In this document: piece by piece, positions 16,913 to 25,359 of the stretch
Layout: each line of letters opens with the position of its first letter
Position numbering within the stretch: position 1 is the stretch's first letter
Assembly (NCBI GenBank): GCA_910586985.1
Contig: CAJUKK010000003.1
Coordinates: forward strand, 58,210 to 122,209
Source of the DNA: an uncultured Christensenellaceae bacterium
GTDB lineage: Bacteria > Bacillota > Clostridia > Christensenellales > Borkfalkiaceae
Direction of reading: 5' to 3'
Length of the DNA stretch: 64,000 bases
The notes under the pieces: generated by a model
The model's database searches: none
Seen by the model: only the letters and a program-made list of their open reading frames with translations
What the model was told of the DNA's origin: nothing
Made by a program: the position numbers and the translations under genes

Positions 16913-17968
16913 TCAGTTGCTTTTTCGCAGTTGTGCAATCGTATCGGCGTTTACTGTCCCGATATATTCTTCCTCGTCCCAGCAGGTGAAATCGTCAAAA
17001 AGCAGCAGCTTTTTATCCTCCAAGCCGATTGTCGTTACAATGTCGTCCTCCATGATGTCCGAGATAAAGTATTGCGGCAGCCCCTTACTATAAACAATCT
17101 TCTCTCCCGTCTTTTCAAGATACTTCATAAGATATGCAACCGAATTACCAAGCATAGTATAATCATCTATCTTCTCGAAATCGGAACGACCGAACCGTTC
17201 GTTGAAATAGGTGTTCTGCACCGTGATCTGTCTGCGGTGGCTTTTGAAACTGTAATCGCTCTTTTCTAACAACAGCCCCGGCATTGTTCCTTCGGGAATG
17301 TAAAACAATCCGTGAAAGTGCAACCGTTGCTTTTCGGGGGAACGCTCCCATACGCCGACGTACTTCCAACCCTTCCGAGAGGCGAAGTTAGCAAGCGTCT
17401 TTTTCAAGCCTTTGCGGAAACTTTCCTCGGTATGAAGTTTTCCGTTGAAGGTAAAAGTTACGAAGTAGTTAAACGTCTGTAAATTGACTTTCCTCGTTAA
17501 ACGGATACGCCGCATGATCAGATTGCGCCGTTTGCGTTCGATATTACTGTCTACATAGTTCTTCACCGCATTGTCCGTCTTAAAATGCGGACGTAAAGCC
17601 GTCATGAGCTTTTCCCGCCGTTCGCTTTTCTTCAAATGGAGATACTGCTGATACAGCTCGTTGAACAACTCTTTCTTCGTCATAAGCCGCTCGTTCGACT
17701 GCAAGATATTAGCGGGTTGTTCGGGTTCTTCCCGTATGCCCGATACCTCTATTTGTTCCAACGGCGAAAGCGCATTGCCATTCTGCGGTGCGCTATTTAC
17801 ATTCGGTATTACTTCGGTAGATTCGACGGGAAAGTCGCTTGCATTCCCGTCCTTAACGATAATAACTTCTTCCCGCTTCTTCGGACAGGGACGGTAACGT
17901 TTTTCCGTATGCGGAATGGCAATATAATGACTTCCGTCAAAATATACTTTACATTCGGGGAAAGGCAT
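16913..17968 (-). CDS. HUH-type replication initiator (Rep), left copy
   Basis: 351 residues, nearly identical in sequence to the protein at 54765-55823. The N-terminus carries YFDGSHYIAIPHTEKRYRP, then a variable linker. The HUH endonuclease region has motif 1 FVTFTFNG, motif 2 LHFHGLFYIP (His-x-His metal ligands) and motif 3 AYLMKYLEK with two tyrosines four residues apart. Such enzymes nick single-stranded origins to start rolling-circle replication or transfer. The reading frame is intact although neighbouring genes are decayed. It is 11 bases downstream of the small gene at 17980-18216. Confidence 0.82.
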   Translation of the reverse strand: MPFPECKVYFDGSHYIAIPHTEKRYRPCPKKREEVIIVKDGNASDFPVESTEVIPNVNSAPQNGNALSPLEQIEVSGIREEPEQPANILQSNERLMTKKELFNELYQQYLHLKKSERREKLMTALRPHFKTDNAVKNYVDSNIERKRRNLIMRRIRLTRKVNLQTFNYFVTFTFNGKLHTEESFRKGLKKTLANFASRKGWKYVGVWERSPEKQRLHFHGLFYIPEGTMPGLLLEKSDYSFKSHRRQITVQNTYFNERFGRSDFEKIDDYTMLGNSVAYLMKYLEKTGEKIVYSKGLPQYFISDIMEDDIVTTIGLEDKKLLLFDDFTCWDEEEYIGTVNADTIAQLRKSN

Positions 17969-17979
17969 GGCTATTCCAC

Positions 17980-18216
17980 TTAGGTACGGGCATACATGGT
18001 GGTGGGCAAACGCCGCCCGTCCTTGTTCTTGCGCTCACGGAAATGTTTCTCGTAAATCCTATTCCGCTTCGCCGTGCGGCGGTAGTACGTATCAAAGCTG
18101 AACATCACGTTGTTCTCCTGCTCGCTGCACCGCACGCCGATAATATGCTTGACGATATAGTTCTTCGTCCTGTAAACGTTGTTTGCTTCGTATAAAAAAT
18201 CGTAATCCTTTTCCAT
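17980..18216 (-). CDS. Small basic protein of unknown function in the mobile element
   Basis: 78 residues, rich in Lys, Arg and Tyr, with no recognised domain or membrane segment. The ATG lies next to the stop of the degraded HTH gene (GGGGAAAGCTGACATG), giving a weak ribosome site GGGGAAAG. The corresponding place in the right-hand copy (54758-54765) has no such gene, so it was gained here or lost there. It is probably co-transcribed with the Rep gene that follows. Confidence 0.5.
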   Translation of the reverse strand: MEKDYDFLYEANNVYRTKNYIVKHIIGVRCSEQENNVMFSFDTYYRRTAKRNRIYEKHFRERKNKDGRRLPTTMYART

Positions 18217-18217
18217 G

Positions 18218-18507
18218 TCAGCTTTCCCCTTTGAAGTATTCTAAAAGAAAGATGCACAACTGCTTATTGAGCCGCCTGATATACTCCACGCAACAATCCC
18301 AATCAAAGGATACCGTCTCCTGCGTGTTGTTATGAACGTACAGCTCGACGTACACCTTATAGAGCCGCGGAGGGGCGTTTGTAACCGCTTGACTGTTTCC
18401 ACGATCTTGCTCTCTCCGACCGTCTCAGCCGCTTTCTCGAACTCTTTCTGCTTGGAATAATAGTATTTGATCGCCCGCAAATCACTCCGTAACTCTTGAA
18501 TTGTCAT
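18218..18507 (-). pseudogene. Frameshifted small HTH gene (left copy of 54456-54758)
   Basis: The first 40 residues (IKYYYSKQKEFEKAAET region) match the intact gene at 54456. Near 18390-18400 about 13 bases are missing relative to that copy, which shifts the frame. Restoring the frame recovers the rest (LYVHNNTQETVSFDWDCC and onward) down to a stop at 18218. The start overlaps the upstream gene by 4 bases as in the intact copy. It is a degraded gene. Confidence 0.8.
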
Positions 18508-18812
18508 GCCCGTTCCTCCGAAAGCGCTTTCTGCAAGTACAGCAACAGCCGTTTATTGAGGATCTGGATATACTCGGGCGTGTAGCACAGCTCAACGGAC
18601 AGAGCCTCCTGCGTAAGATTGCGCGCGTACAAACCGACATAGATATCGTACATTCTGGTAGGCGCGGACTGTATCACAGTATTGTAGCGTTTGGTTTTGC
18701 CTACGATATCGTTTGTGCCTACCACGCGGAAACCCTGCTCGAAGGCTTCCTTGCGCGAATAGTAGTAGCGAATGTTTTTCAGATCATTCCGAATTTGTTT
18801 TAACGTCAACAT
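18504..18812 (-). CDS. Small HTH protein, sigma region-4-like (left copy)
   Basis: 102 residues, preceded by GGGAGGTC. It matches the protein at 54151-54459 almost throughout. The N-terminal part is a short helical segment (LTLKQIRNDLKNIRYYYSRKEAF). The C-terminal LTQEALSVELCYTPEYIQILNKR looks like a sigma region-4/ArpU-like helix-turn-helix, as in DUF1492-type phage regulators. It probably regulates transcription of the element. The family assignment is tentative. Confidence 0.6.
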   Translation of the reverse strand: MLTLKQIRNDLKNIRYYYSRKEAFEQGFRVVGTNDIVGKTKRYNTVIQSAPTRMYDIYVGLYARNLTQEALSVELCYTPEYIQILNKRLLLYLQKALSEERA

Positions 18813-18889
18813 GGTTGACCTCCCTTGATTAAGTTAGAGCATTTACGCCCTTCACCTAATAGCCACGGGAAAACCATTTTTGGGGTATG

Positions 18890-18955
18890 CTACGATAAAA
18901 GTTTTTGCAATTTTTTCAACGCATTATAAACATAGTCCCGCACTGTATATGTGCG
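18890..18955 (-). pseudogene. Remnant 3' end of an element sigma-factor gene
   Basis: The last 19 codons read YTVRDYVYNALKKLQKLLS then stop, matching the end of the sigma-70-like protein at 53676-54074 (YTVRDYFYNAVKKLKNILS). Homology stops upstream at about 18955, with a stop codon in frame. The left element copy is therefore truncated here, 44 bases from the end of the AraC gene. Confidence 0.8.
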
Positions 18956-18998
18956 GAACTATGTTTGTTCTAATACTCGAAATAAATTTTGAATTCCG

Positions 18999-19856
18999 TC
19001 ATGAAAAAATATTTTTATCGTTGGACGATTTGGAACGGTTGCGTTTGCGCCAGCTTGCGGGAGTGATGCCGAATTGTTCCTGAAAGTTACGGGTAAAACT
19101 GTTTTGCGAATCGTATCCGAGCTTTGTGGCGATCCTCGATATCGGCATATCGGTATCGGCAAGCAAAATCACGGAATAGTTCATTCTGTTTTCCGTAAGA
19201 TATCTTCCGATTGATTTTCCCGTGTAGTGCTTGAATGAATCGTAAACGTAGCCGCGGCTGTAATTTGTCAGGGCGATGATATCGTCGATCGGCAACGCCA
19301 TGACTTCGGGTTGATTGAGCAGGGAAAGAAGGGTTTGCAGCCATTCAGGCAGAGAGGATATATGTTGAATCTGGTGGTCGATATAAAAGCCGAGTAATTC
19401 GAACACGATACAGGTGTGATAACTTTCGTAGTCAATGATATCCGCCTTTTCTGAATCGAATTGATTGAGTTGCTCTTGCAGGATTTGCAGTTTTTTCATA
19501 CCAATGTTGAAATATAGCGGCTCGTCGGCAGACATGATTTTATCGTAAAGATCAGCGGAAAGGGTAGCGCAGATTTTTTGCATTTTTTCGGGCCAGACGT
19601 AAACGTCCCGATGCAGATGCTTTGTGTTGTTCGGGATCGATAGCGCGTGCTCATCGTTCGGACGCAACAGAAGAAGTTCGCCCGGCGATAGTGTTTGCGT
19701 TGTTCCTTTATAAATATTTTCTATATTTCCTTCGATCGGAACTAAAAATTCGAAAAAATTATGGGTGTGCATTGGAGCGGGGTTGGTATACGGGTGCGTA
19801 TATTCCGTAACGGGTAGCTTTTCATGTTTGAAAAAACAAAAGAACAAATTTTCCAT
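18999..19856 (-). CDS. AraC-family transcriptional regulator of the glycan locus
   Basis: 285 residues. The N-terminal cupin-like sensor (about 20-100, HTHNFFEFLVPIEG and LSPGELLLLRPND) probably binds a sugar. The C-terminal double helix-turn-helix (about 185-275) ends with the typical ISRIATKLGYDSQNSFTRNFQEQFGITPASWRK. It is divergent from the GH3 gene at 20045 and is the likely activator of the locus. A promoter lies only 9 bases from the ATG and no ribosome site is present, suggesting a leaderless mRNA. The 3' end is next to the truncated mobile-element copy. Confidence 0.9.
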   Translation of the reverse strand: MENLFFCFFKHEKLPVTEYTHPYTNPAPMHTHNFFEFLVPIEGNIENIYKGTTQTLSPGELLLLRPNDEHALSIPNNTKHLHRDVYVWPEKMQKICATLSADLYDKIMSADEPLYFNIGMKKLQILQEQLNQFDSEKADIIDYESYHTCIVFELLGFYIDHQIQHISSLPEWLQTLLSLLNQPEVMALPIDDIIALTNYSRGYVYDSFKHYTGKSIGRYLTENRMNYSVILLADTDMPISRIATKLGYDSQNSFTRNFQEQFGITPASWRKRNRSKSSNDKNIFS

Positions 19857-19865
19857 AGCTTGGAA

Positions 19866-19894
19866 ATTATAACATGATTTTCTAAAATTTACAA
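19866..19894 (-). promoter_or_regulatory. Promoter of the araC-family gene
   Basis: On the minus strand: TTGTAA (19894-19889), 17-base spacer, TATAAT (19871-19866). Initiation would fall 2-4 bases before the ATG at 19856. Confidence 0.7.
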
Positions 19895-19954
19895 TGAAAT
19901 ATGACTATTTAGTGAAAAGATCGGACTATTTGTGTAGAAATTGGGATTTTGTAA

Positions 19955-19963
19955 TGGTATAAT
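19955..19963 (+). promoter_or_regulatory. Extended -10 promoter of the glycan locus
   Basis: TGGTATAAT gives a consensus -10 with the extended TGn element. No good -35 is found at 17 bases, which fits dependence on the divergently encoded AraC activator (inference). Confidence 0.65.
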
Positions 19964-19975
19964 TTTTATGTGTTG

Positions 19976-20014
19976 GGAAAGGGGCATGCCCCTTTCCGTT
20001 GCGTTCCGCAACGG
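19976..20014 (+). promoter_or_regulatory. Double palindrome in the leader of the GH3 gene
   Basis: A perfect 22-bp palindrome (19976-19997) with core GGGGCATGCCCC is followed at once by a second hairpin, CCGTTGCG (19996-20003) with CGCAACGG (20007-20014). It lies between the -10 at 19958 and the start codon at 20045. It could be an operator or an mRNA 5' stabiliser. Confidence 0.6.
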
Positions 20015-20044
20015 AAACCATGCTAATAGATTTGGAGGGAAATT

Positions 20045-23000
20045 GTGATAAAAGGGAAAGCAGAAAAAGTTTGTTCTATTTCGTTAGCGGTTGCAGTGCT
20101 GTTAACGGGCATGGCGGGGGCAAACAAAGTTACGGCGTCTGCCGCGCTTAGCGAAACGGCGCTCGTTCAACACGAGGAATTGGCGCAGGAAATCGCAAGA
20201 AACGGTATGGTTTTATTGGAAAACCGCGGCGCGCTGCCTTTGACATCTACCGACCGCGTCGTGGGGAACAGTCTCGGACAGATCGTTTACGGCGGATCGG
20301 GCTCGGGGCTTGTTTCTTCGTCGCGCCGACATATCTCATATTCCGACGCTTTGAAGGAAGCCGCGCAAAAAAATCTGATTGCCTCTTATACAGACGACAT
20401 TCGTGGCGACGGTAATAAATGTATTATATTTATATCGCGTGCATCGCAAGAGGACACAGATATTGCTGCGAGCACGTTTAATCTTTCGTCTGCCGAAAGA
20501 AGCAGGCTGACTGAGGCGTGCGGAACGTTCGGCGCGGAAAACGTGATCGTGGTGTTGAACGTCGGCAGCGTGATGGACACGACGTATTTGAAAAATCTGA
20601 ATTTGGGCGCAATCGTTCTTGCGTATTACGGCGGAAACACGGCGGGCGCGGCGCTTGCCGACTGCCTTACGGGGCAAAGCAATTTCTCGGGGAAAACGGT
20701 CGATACATGGGCGGCGAGTTATTCGGATTATCCTTCTGCATCCGTCGGCGAGTTCGGCGTACAGAATAATGTGCAATACACGGAAGATATTTATGTGGGC
20801 TACCGCTATTTTTCCACCTTCGATCCCGATTACGAAAAAGTCAATTATCCGTTCGGCTATGGATTGAGTTATACGCAATTTACTTTAAGCGAACAGGCAA
20901 TCTCCATTGAGGGTGATGACGTGACGGCGCGTGTAAAAGTGACGAACGTGGGCGGAGTTGAAGGCAGAGAGGTCGTACAACTTTATTATCAATCGCCCGA
21001 TTCCGTACAAATCGGAGAGGAAAACGTCTTTTTCGGCGCGCCTGCGCGCGAGCTGGGCGGTTTTCAAAAAACCCGTTCGCTGAAACCGAACGAAAGCGAA
21101 ACGGTCAGTATCAAATTTTCCGTGAACGATATGGCGGTGTATGATGATATGGGAAAAATCGAGGCGGATACCTATCAATTACTTGCGGGTGATTATCAAT
21201 TTTATTTAGGTACGAATGTGAGGGACGCCGATAATGCGTTTGCAGGATATCAACCATATACAGTGGCGCAAACGACGGCTGTTTCCGAAAAACTAACGGC
21301 GCTTCCCGCCTCACAGCTTGATGAACGCTTGCTTTCAAACGGAGAGAAGGAAACGGTAGGGATGAAAAAAATCGCGCCCTACGGTTCTACTACGATTCAA
21401 GGCGAAAATTTTAATCAAAAAGCGCACCTTTATGAAGTACGTAATGGCGACGTTTCCACAAACGAGGCAAATCTCGGCGTAAATAATTTCTATTTCGTCG
21501 GACAGTTGCAGGGTCATGCGGGGGAGTGGCTCGATTATAAGGTGAGCGTCGAGAAGGCCGGTGATTATTCCGTGGGGCTTGCAATGGCGAATGCAAACAA
21601 CGGCGGCGGACGGTTTGTCGACGCGGTCACGTTTTACGTAAACGGCGTAAAGCAGAGCGTGAAGTATACTTATGTTTCCCGCGATTGGCTTAACTTTACT
21701 TACGCGACCGCGGAAGGGGTGCTCTCCCTGCCTGCGGGCGAGGTTACCGTTCGGCTGGAAAATAAAAGCGGACAATTTTCGAATCTCGACTTTTTCACGA
21801 TATATAATAACGCCGTTTCTCCCGATGCGACCACGGTGATCGAGGCGGAAACCCTCGGTGCGGAATCCGTATGCTACGGCGATAACGGCGCGGTGGTAGT
21901 AAACGCTGCAAATAAGAAGATTGCCGTTCCCGTTAATGTGGAAAAAGCCGGCGAATATTACGTAAGATTAAAGGCTTCCAACGTAAAGAATGCTTCGGAA
22001 CAGACGGCGGCTCTTTCCGTCGGCGGAACAGAGATCGGGGCGTTTTCGTTGATGCGCACCTCGTTTTTGGATGATTACTCGCAGGAGGCGAATAAGTATC
22101 GGTTTACCTATACCAACTCGGTTAGCGTTACGCTTCCCGCAGGGGAAACAGAACTTTTGATTGAAACGAAGGATGCCAATCTTTACGCTTTGGATACGAT
22201 TGAAATCAATCCTGCGGAATGCGGCGCGCCCGAATATGCTTTTTCGGATAATACAGACGGTGCGCACAGTCCCGTCGAAAACGATTCGTATGACGCGACG
22301 GTAACATATTCACAGCTTGCAAGCGGCAAAATCGATATGGATGCATTTGTCGGCGCTCTGTCTGCGCAAGAACTGATCGCGTTTACGGGCTTGGAACGGC
22401 CGCTCGGGTTCAGCTATGGCGGTGCGGGCGCATTGGGGAACGGCGCGTGGAACGGAAAATTAGACAGAGGCGTTCCGCGGGTTTATACGACCGACGCGGG
22501 CGCAGGCGTGGGGCTGAGCAGTAAGGGCAACGTTGTTTGGTTTCCTTGCGCGACGCTGATTGCCTCGACGTTCGACGAGGAGTTGGCGCAACAATACGGT
22601 CGGGCGGTAGCCGAAGAGGCGGCGAGTTTTGGGTTCAACGTTTGGCTTGCGCCTTCCGTTAATATTCATCGGAATCCCCGTTGCGGCAGAAATTTCGAAT
22701 ATTATTCCGAAGATCCCGTTGTGGCGGGTAAGATCGGAGCGGCTGCCGTCAGAGGCGCGCAAACGCAGCATGTGGCTGTTTGTGTGAAGCATTTTGCCGT
22801 CAATAATCAGGAAACGACGAGATTCACGAGCAATTCCTGCGTATCAAACCGCGCGATTCGTGAAATCTACTTAAAGGCGTTCGAAATTATCGTAAAAGAA
22901 AGCAAGCCTTGGGCGATCATGAGTTCTTATAACCGCCTGAACGGCGAATACGTCGCTGCGACGCCCGAGCTCATTACCGACGTTCTGCGCGAGGAATGGG

Positions 23001-23488
23001 GATTCGACGGCGCTGTCTTTTCTGATTGGTTTTGTTTCAGCGATCATGCCGCTATGCTCGGCGCCGGCAACAACATTAAGTGCGACAATGCGGATTATGC
23101 GCAGGCTTTAAGAGCGTACGAAGCGGGATTTCTTTCGCGCGAAACGCTCGAAAAGAACGTGAAAGACATTCTCTTGCTTATGCTTCGAACAGGAGGTAAC
23201 GAGCATTATTACGAACAGGGGTGGGTGAGCGACGAAACGTCGCATTGGCATGCCGCGGCTTGCGGACACGACGTAAAGGGCGACGAAGCGGAGCATGATT
23301 TCGTTGACGGGAAGTGCAATGTATGCGGTTACGAAAAGAGTGCGACGGTGCCCGACCTAGGCGATAAGGACGATGATCCTCAAAAAGAGAACAAGGCGTG
23401 GATCGGGTGGACGGTCGGCGGTTGCGCCGTGGTTTTGGTCGCCGCGGGCGTCGTCACGGTCGTGCTTGTGAAAAAGAAGAAAAAGTAA
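20045..23488 (+). CDS. Secreted, membrane-anchored GH3 beta-glycosidase with permuted domain order and two CBM6-like modules
   Basis: 1147 residues from GTG 20045, preceded by GGAGGG. Order: signal peptide (1-32), GH3 C-terminal sandwich domain (about 40-260; FGYGLSYTQF), fibronectin-like domain (to about 395), two CBM6-like modules (about 455-590 and 600-730), then the GH3 TIM barrel (about 755-1060) with nucleophile Asp994 in AVFSDWF, a Cys/His segment (CNVCGYEKS) and a C-terminal membrane anchor ending KKKKK. The swapped domain order is known from Butyrivibrio and Ruminococcus beta-glucosidases. It probably trims beta-glucosyl or xylosyl residues outside the cell before import. It is the first gene of the locus, divergent from AraC. 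Confidence 0.88.
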   Translation: MIKGKAEKVCSISLAVAVLLTGMAGANKVTASAALSETALVQHEELAQEIARNGMVLLENRGALPLTSTDRVVGNSLGQIVYGGSGSGLVSSSRRHISYSDALKEAAQKNLIASYTDDIRGDGNKCIIFISRASQEDTDIAASTFNLSSAERSRLTEACGTFGAENVIVVLNVGSVMDTTYLKNLNLGAIVLAYYGGNTAGAALADCLTGQSNFSGKTVDTWAASYSDYPSASVGEFGVQNNVQYTEDIYVGYRYFSTFDPDYEKVNYPFGYGLSYTQFTLSEQAISIEGDDVTARVKVTNVGGVEGREVVQLYYQSPDSVQIGEENVFFGAPARELGGFQKTRSLKPNESETVSIKFSVNDMAVYDDMGKIEADTYQLLAGDYQFYLGTNVRDADNAFAGYQPYTVAQTTAVSEKLTALPASQLDERLLSNGEKETVGMKKIAPYGSTTIQGENFNQKAHLYEVRNGDVSTNEANLGVNNFYFVGQLQGHAGEWLDYKVSVEKAGDYSVGLAMANANNGGGRFVDAVTFYVNGVKQSVKYTYVSRDWLNFTYATAEGVLSLPAGEVTVRLENKSGQFSNLDFFTIYNNAVSPDATTVIEAETLGAESVCYGDNGAVVVNAANKKIAVPVNVEKAGEYYVRLKASNVKNASEQTAALSVGGTEIGAFSLMRTSFLDDYSQEANKYRFTYTNSVSVTLPAGETELLIETKDANLYALDTIEINPAECGAPEYAFSDNTDGAHSPVENDSYDATVTYSQLASGKIDMDAFVGALSAQELIAFTGLERPLGFSYGGAGALGNGAWNGKLDRGVPRVYTTDAGAGVGLSSKGNVVWFPCATLIASTFDEELAQQYGRAVAEEAASFGFNVWLAPSVNIHRNPRCGRNFEYYSEDPVVAGKIGAAAVRGAQTQHVAVCVKHFAVNNQETTRFTSNSCVSNRAIREIYLKAFEIIVKESKPWAIMSSYNRLNGEYVAATPELITDVLREEWGFDGAVFSDWFCFSDHAAMLGAGNNIKCDNADYAQALRAYEAGFLSRETLEKNVKDILLLMLRTGGNEHYYEQGWVSDETSHWHAAACGHDVKGDEAEHDFVDGKCNVCGYEKSATVPDLGDKDDDPQKENKAWIGWTVGGCAVVLVAAGVVTVVLVKKKKK

Positions 23489-23557
23489 TTTTTGAAAAGA
23501 ATTTATACGCGGCAATTTAGTGCAAACAATCGGAAAATAAAAAATCGGAGGACATAT

Positions 23558-25357
23558 ATGAAAGGGAAAAAGGCGGCGATCGCTCTTGCGGCAATTATGG
23601 GATTCGGCGCGGTTGCGTCGCTCGGCGCGTGCGGTGGATCGGGTGGATCGGGTGAAATCGATTTTTGGTATTCGGCTTCCGTTCCGGACGGCAGAATTAT
23701 CAGTGAGATGATAGATGCCTATAACAACGGACAGGGCAAAGAGGACGGCGTACACGTTACGGGCGATAATCGCGGTTCTGTTTCCAGAACCGACCTGATG
23801 GTCAATTCACCCAACGTCATCATGCTGTCGGACGAACAGTTCAAGCAGTTTGCGGTGGAGGATTACTATCTCGATTTAACGCAATATTACGAAGAAATGC
23901 CCGGTAATTATAAAGAAGAGGAAATTCCGACTTCGTTTACGCGGGCGTTCCGAATTGATACGAAAGACGACGCGAACGGAAAACGCATGGCGGGGGAAGG
24001 CGCGGCGATTCAGGGAATTCCGTTCGGCGTAGATCCCATGATTTACTATTACAGTATCGACGTCTTCGAAGAGGCGGGAATTAAAATTATTTCCTGCGAA
24101 GAAAAGGATCTTGAAAAAAAGTATCCCGGATTACAACCGCACGGTTATGCGGAATATACGGCGGAAAACGGCGCAAAACCTCCCGTGGAGGGTGCGACCG
24201 TAAGCGAGAACCTTGCCGGGGAATCGGTGTATAAAATTTTTAACAACCTGATTCCCATGAATTTTGAAGAATTTCGCTATTTGAGCAAATGTTTTACAAA
24301 ATCGTATACCGACAACGATTCGACCACGGATTACGGCAGCGCAACGCACCACTGGTTCTCTTTCGGCTGGTCGGTCGGCGGCGACTGCGTGGGCTACGAC
24401 GGCGAAAAATATTCTTTTACGGCGCTCGACAGTTCCGCTAACTATCTCGTAACGGCAAAGGACGGCGTTACCGTAAACGGAAAGCATTATGCGGCGGGCG
24501 AGGTTGTGCGGTATGAGGATAAAGTAAAACAGGCAGATATTGCTACCATGCAGGGATTGCATCCGCTTCCTTCGCAGCAAACCGCTATGCAAGAATTTAT
24601 CAATCTGAGCGTTCCGCGCGATAAAACGGGCGGAATGGTTGCTACGGGTTACGGCGTGGCGACGGCAATCAACGAGAGCGTGGACGCCTTGTACAGCGCA
24701 TCGAACAAGGTTGCCATGGTATCGGGCAGAATCGTACAGACAACAACGTTGGAGGTTGCCTACAAAGGACAATACGATATTGCTCTGCCCACGCAATGGC
24801 GCGAATATAAGGGCGGAAGCGTTTATTACAAAGGCGAAGAAACGTTTGGAAACGAATATCTCAAAGTCATTGGCAAACAATACGCCGGAACGGTTTACAC
24901 GGGCGAACTCGATAAAGACGCCGAAAGCGGCGTTCCGTTCGTCGGGCGTCAAACGGGATACGGATCGTTTTCCGCACTCATGATTCCTGTCAATTCCGAT
25001 TCTTCGAATTACGAGGCGGCTTGGAAGTTCATTCGTTGGGCGGCAAGCGAAGAAGGTCAGAGAATTTACATAAAGACGGGTAACGTGCCCAATCAAAGCG
25101 CGCTTGCATTGAGTGATGAATATGCGGCGATCGGATCCGGTCTTAATTATCGGGCGGCGGCGATCGCGGCGCAGGGCGCTGAAATCGGCGATTGGGCGTA
25201 TTTCAACAACGGCGCTTGGGTTGACAAATGGTCGGGTAACTTCAATCAGGCTTTGCGACTCGGCTATACCACGCCCGAAAAGTTTATGCAGGATTTTGCC
25301 GGCATTGCCAATACGGATATCGGGAAAGTTTCCATCGTCATGAACGGGAGGTGGTAA
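23558..25357 (+). CDS. ABC sugar importer, substrate-binding lipoprotein
   Basis: 599 residues from the ATG at 23558 (CGGAGG upstream); an in-frame upstream start at 23492 lacks a site and would spoil the signal. The lipobox SLGAC places the lipid Cys at residue 25. The mature part is an SBP_bac_1 type solute-binding protein (IDFWYSASVPDGRIISEMIDAYN; AAWKFIRWAASEEGQ near the end). It is longer than the usual 420-450 residues, like oligosaccharide-binding members. It delivers oligosaccharides to the two permeases encoded next. The operon has no ATPase, so a shared MsmK-type ATPase is presumed. Confidence 0.92.
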   Translation: MKGKKAAIALAAIMGFGAVASLGACGGSGGSGEIDFWYSASVPDGRIISEMIDAYNNGQGKEDGVHVTGDNRGSVSRTDLMVNSPNVIMLSDEQFKQFAVEDYYLDLTQYYEEMPGNYKEEEIPTSFTRAFRIDTKDDANGKRMAGEGAAIQGIPFGVDPMIYYYSIDVFEEAGIKIISCEEKDLEKKYPGLQPHGYAEYTAENGAKPPVEGATVSENLAGESVYKIFNNLIPMNFEEFRYLSKCFTKSYTDNDSTTDYGSATHHWFSFGWSVGGDCVGYDGEKYSFTALDSSANYLVTAKDGVTVNGKHYAAGEVVRYEDKVKQADIATMQGLHPLPSQQTAMQEFINLSVPRDKTGGMVATGYGVATAINESVDALYSASNKVAMVSGRIVQTTTLEVAYKGQYDIALPTQWREYKGGSVYYKGEETFGNEYLKVIGKQYAGTVYTGELDKDAESGVPFVGRQTGYGSFSALMIPVNSDSSNYEAAWKFIRWAASEEGQRIYIKTGNVPNQSALALSDEYAAIGSGLNYRAAAIAAQGAEIGDWAYFNNGAWVDKWSGNFNQALRLGYTTPEKFMQDFAGIANTDIGKVSIVMNGRW

Positions 25358-25359
25358 AC

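Noticed and set aside
20045..23488. Possible frameshift or misjoin of GH3, because its domains are in the wrong order
   Set aside because: The frame is continuous, ends in a proper membrane anchor, and permuted GH3 enzymes are an established type.
25351..25359. Alternative GTG start for the first permease
   Set aside because: It overlaps the ribosome binding site itself; the ATG at 25360 has correct spacing.
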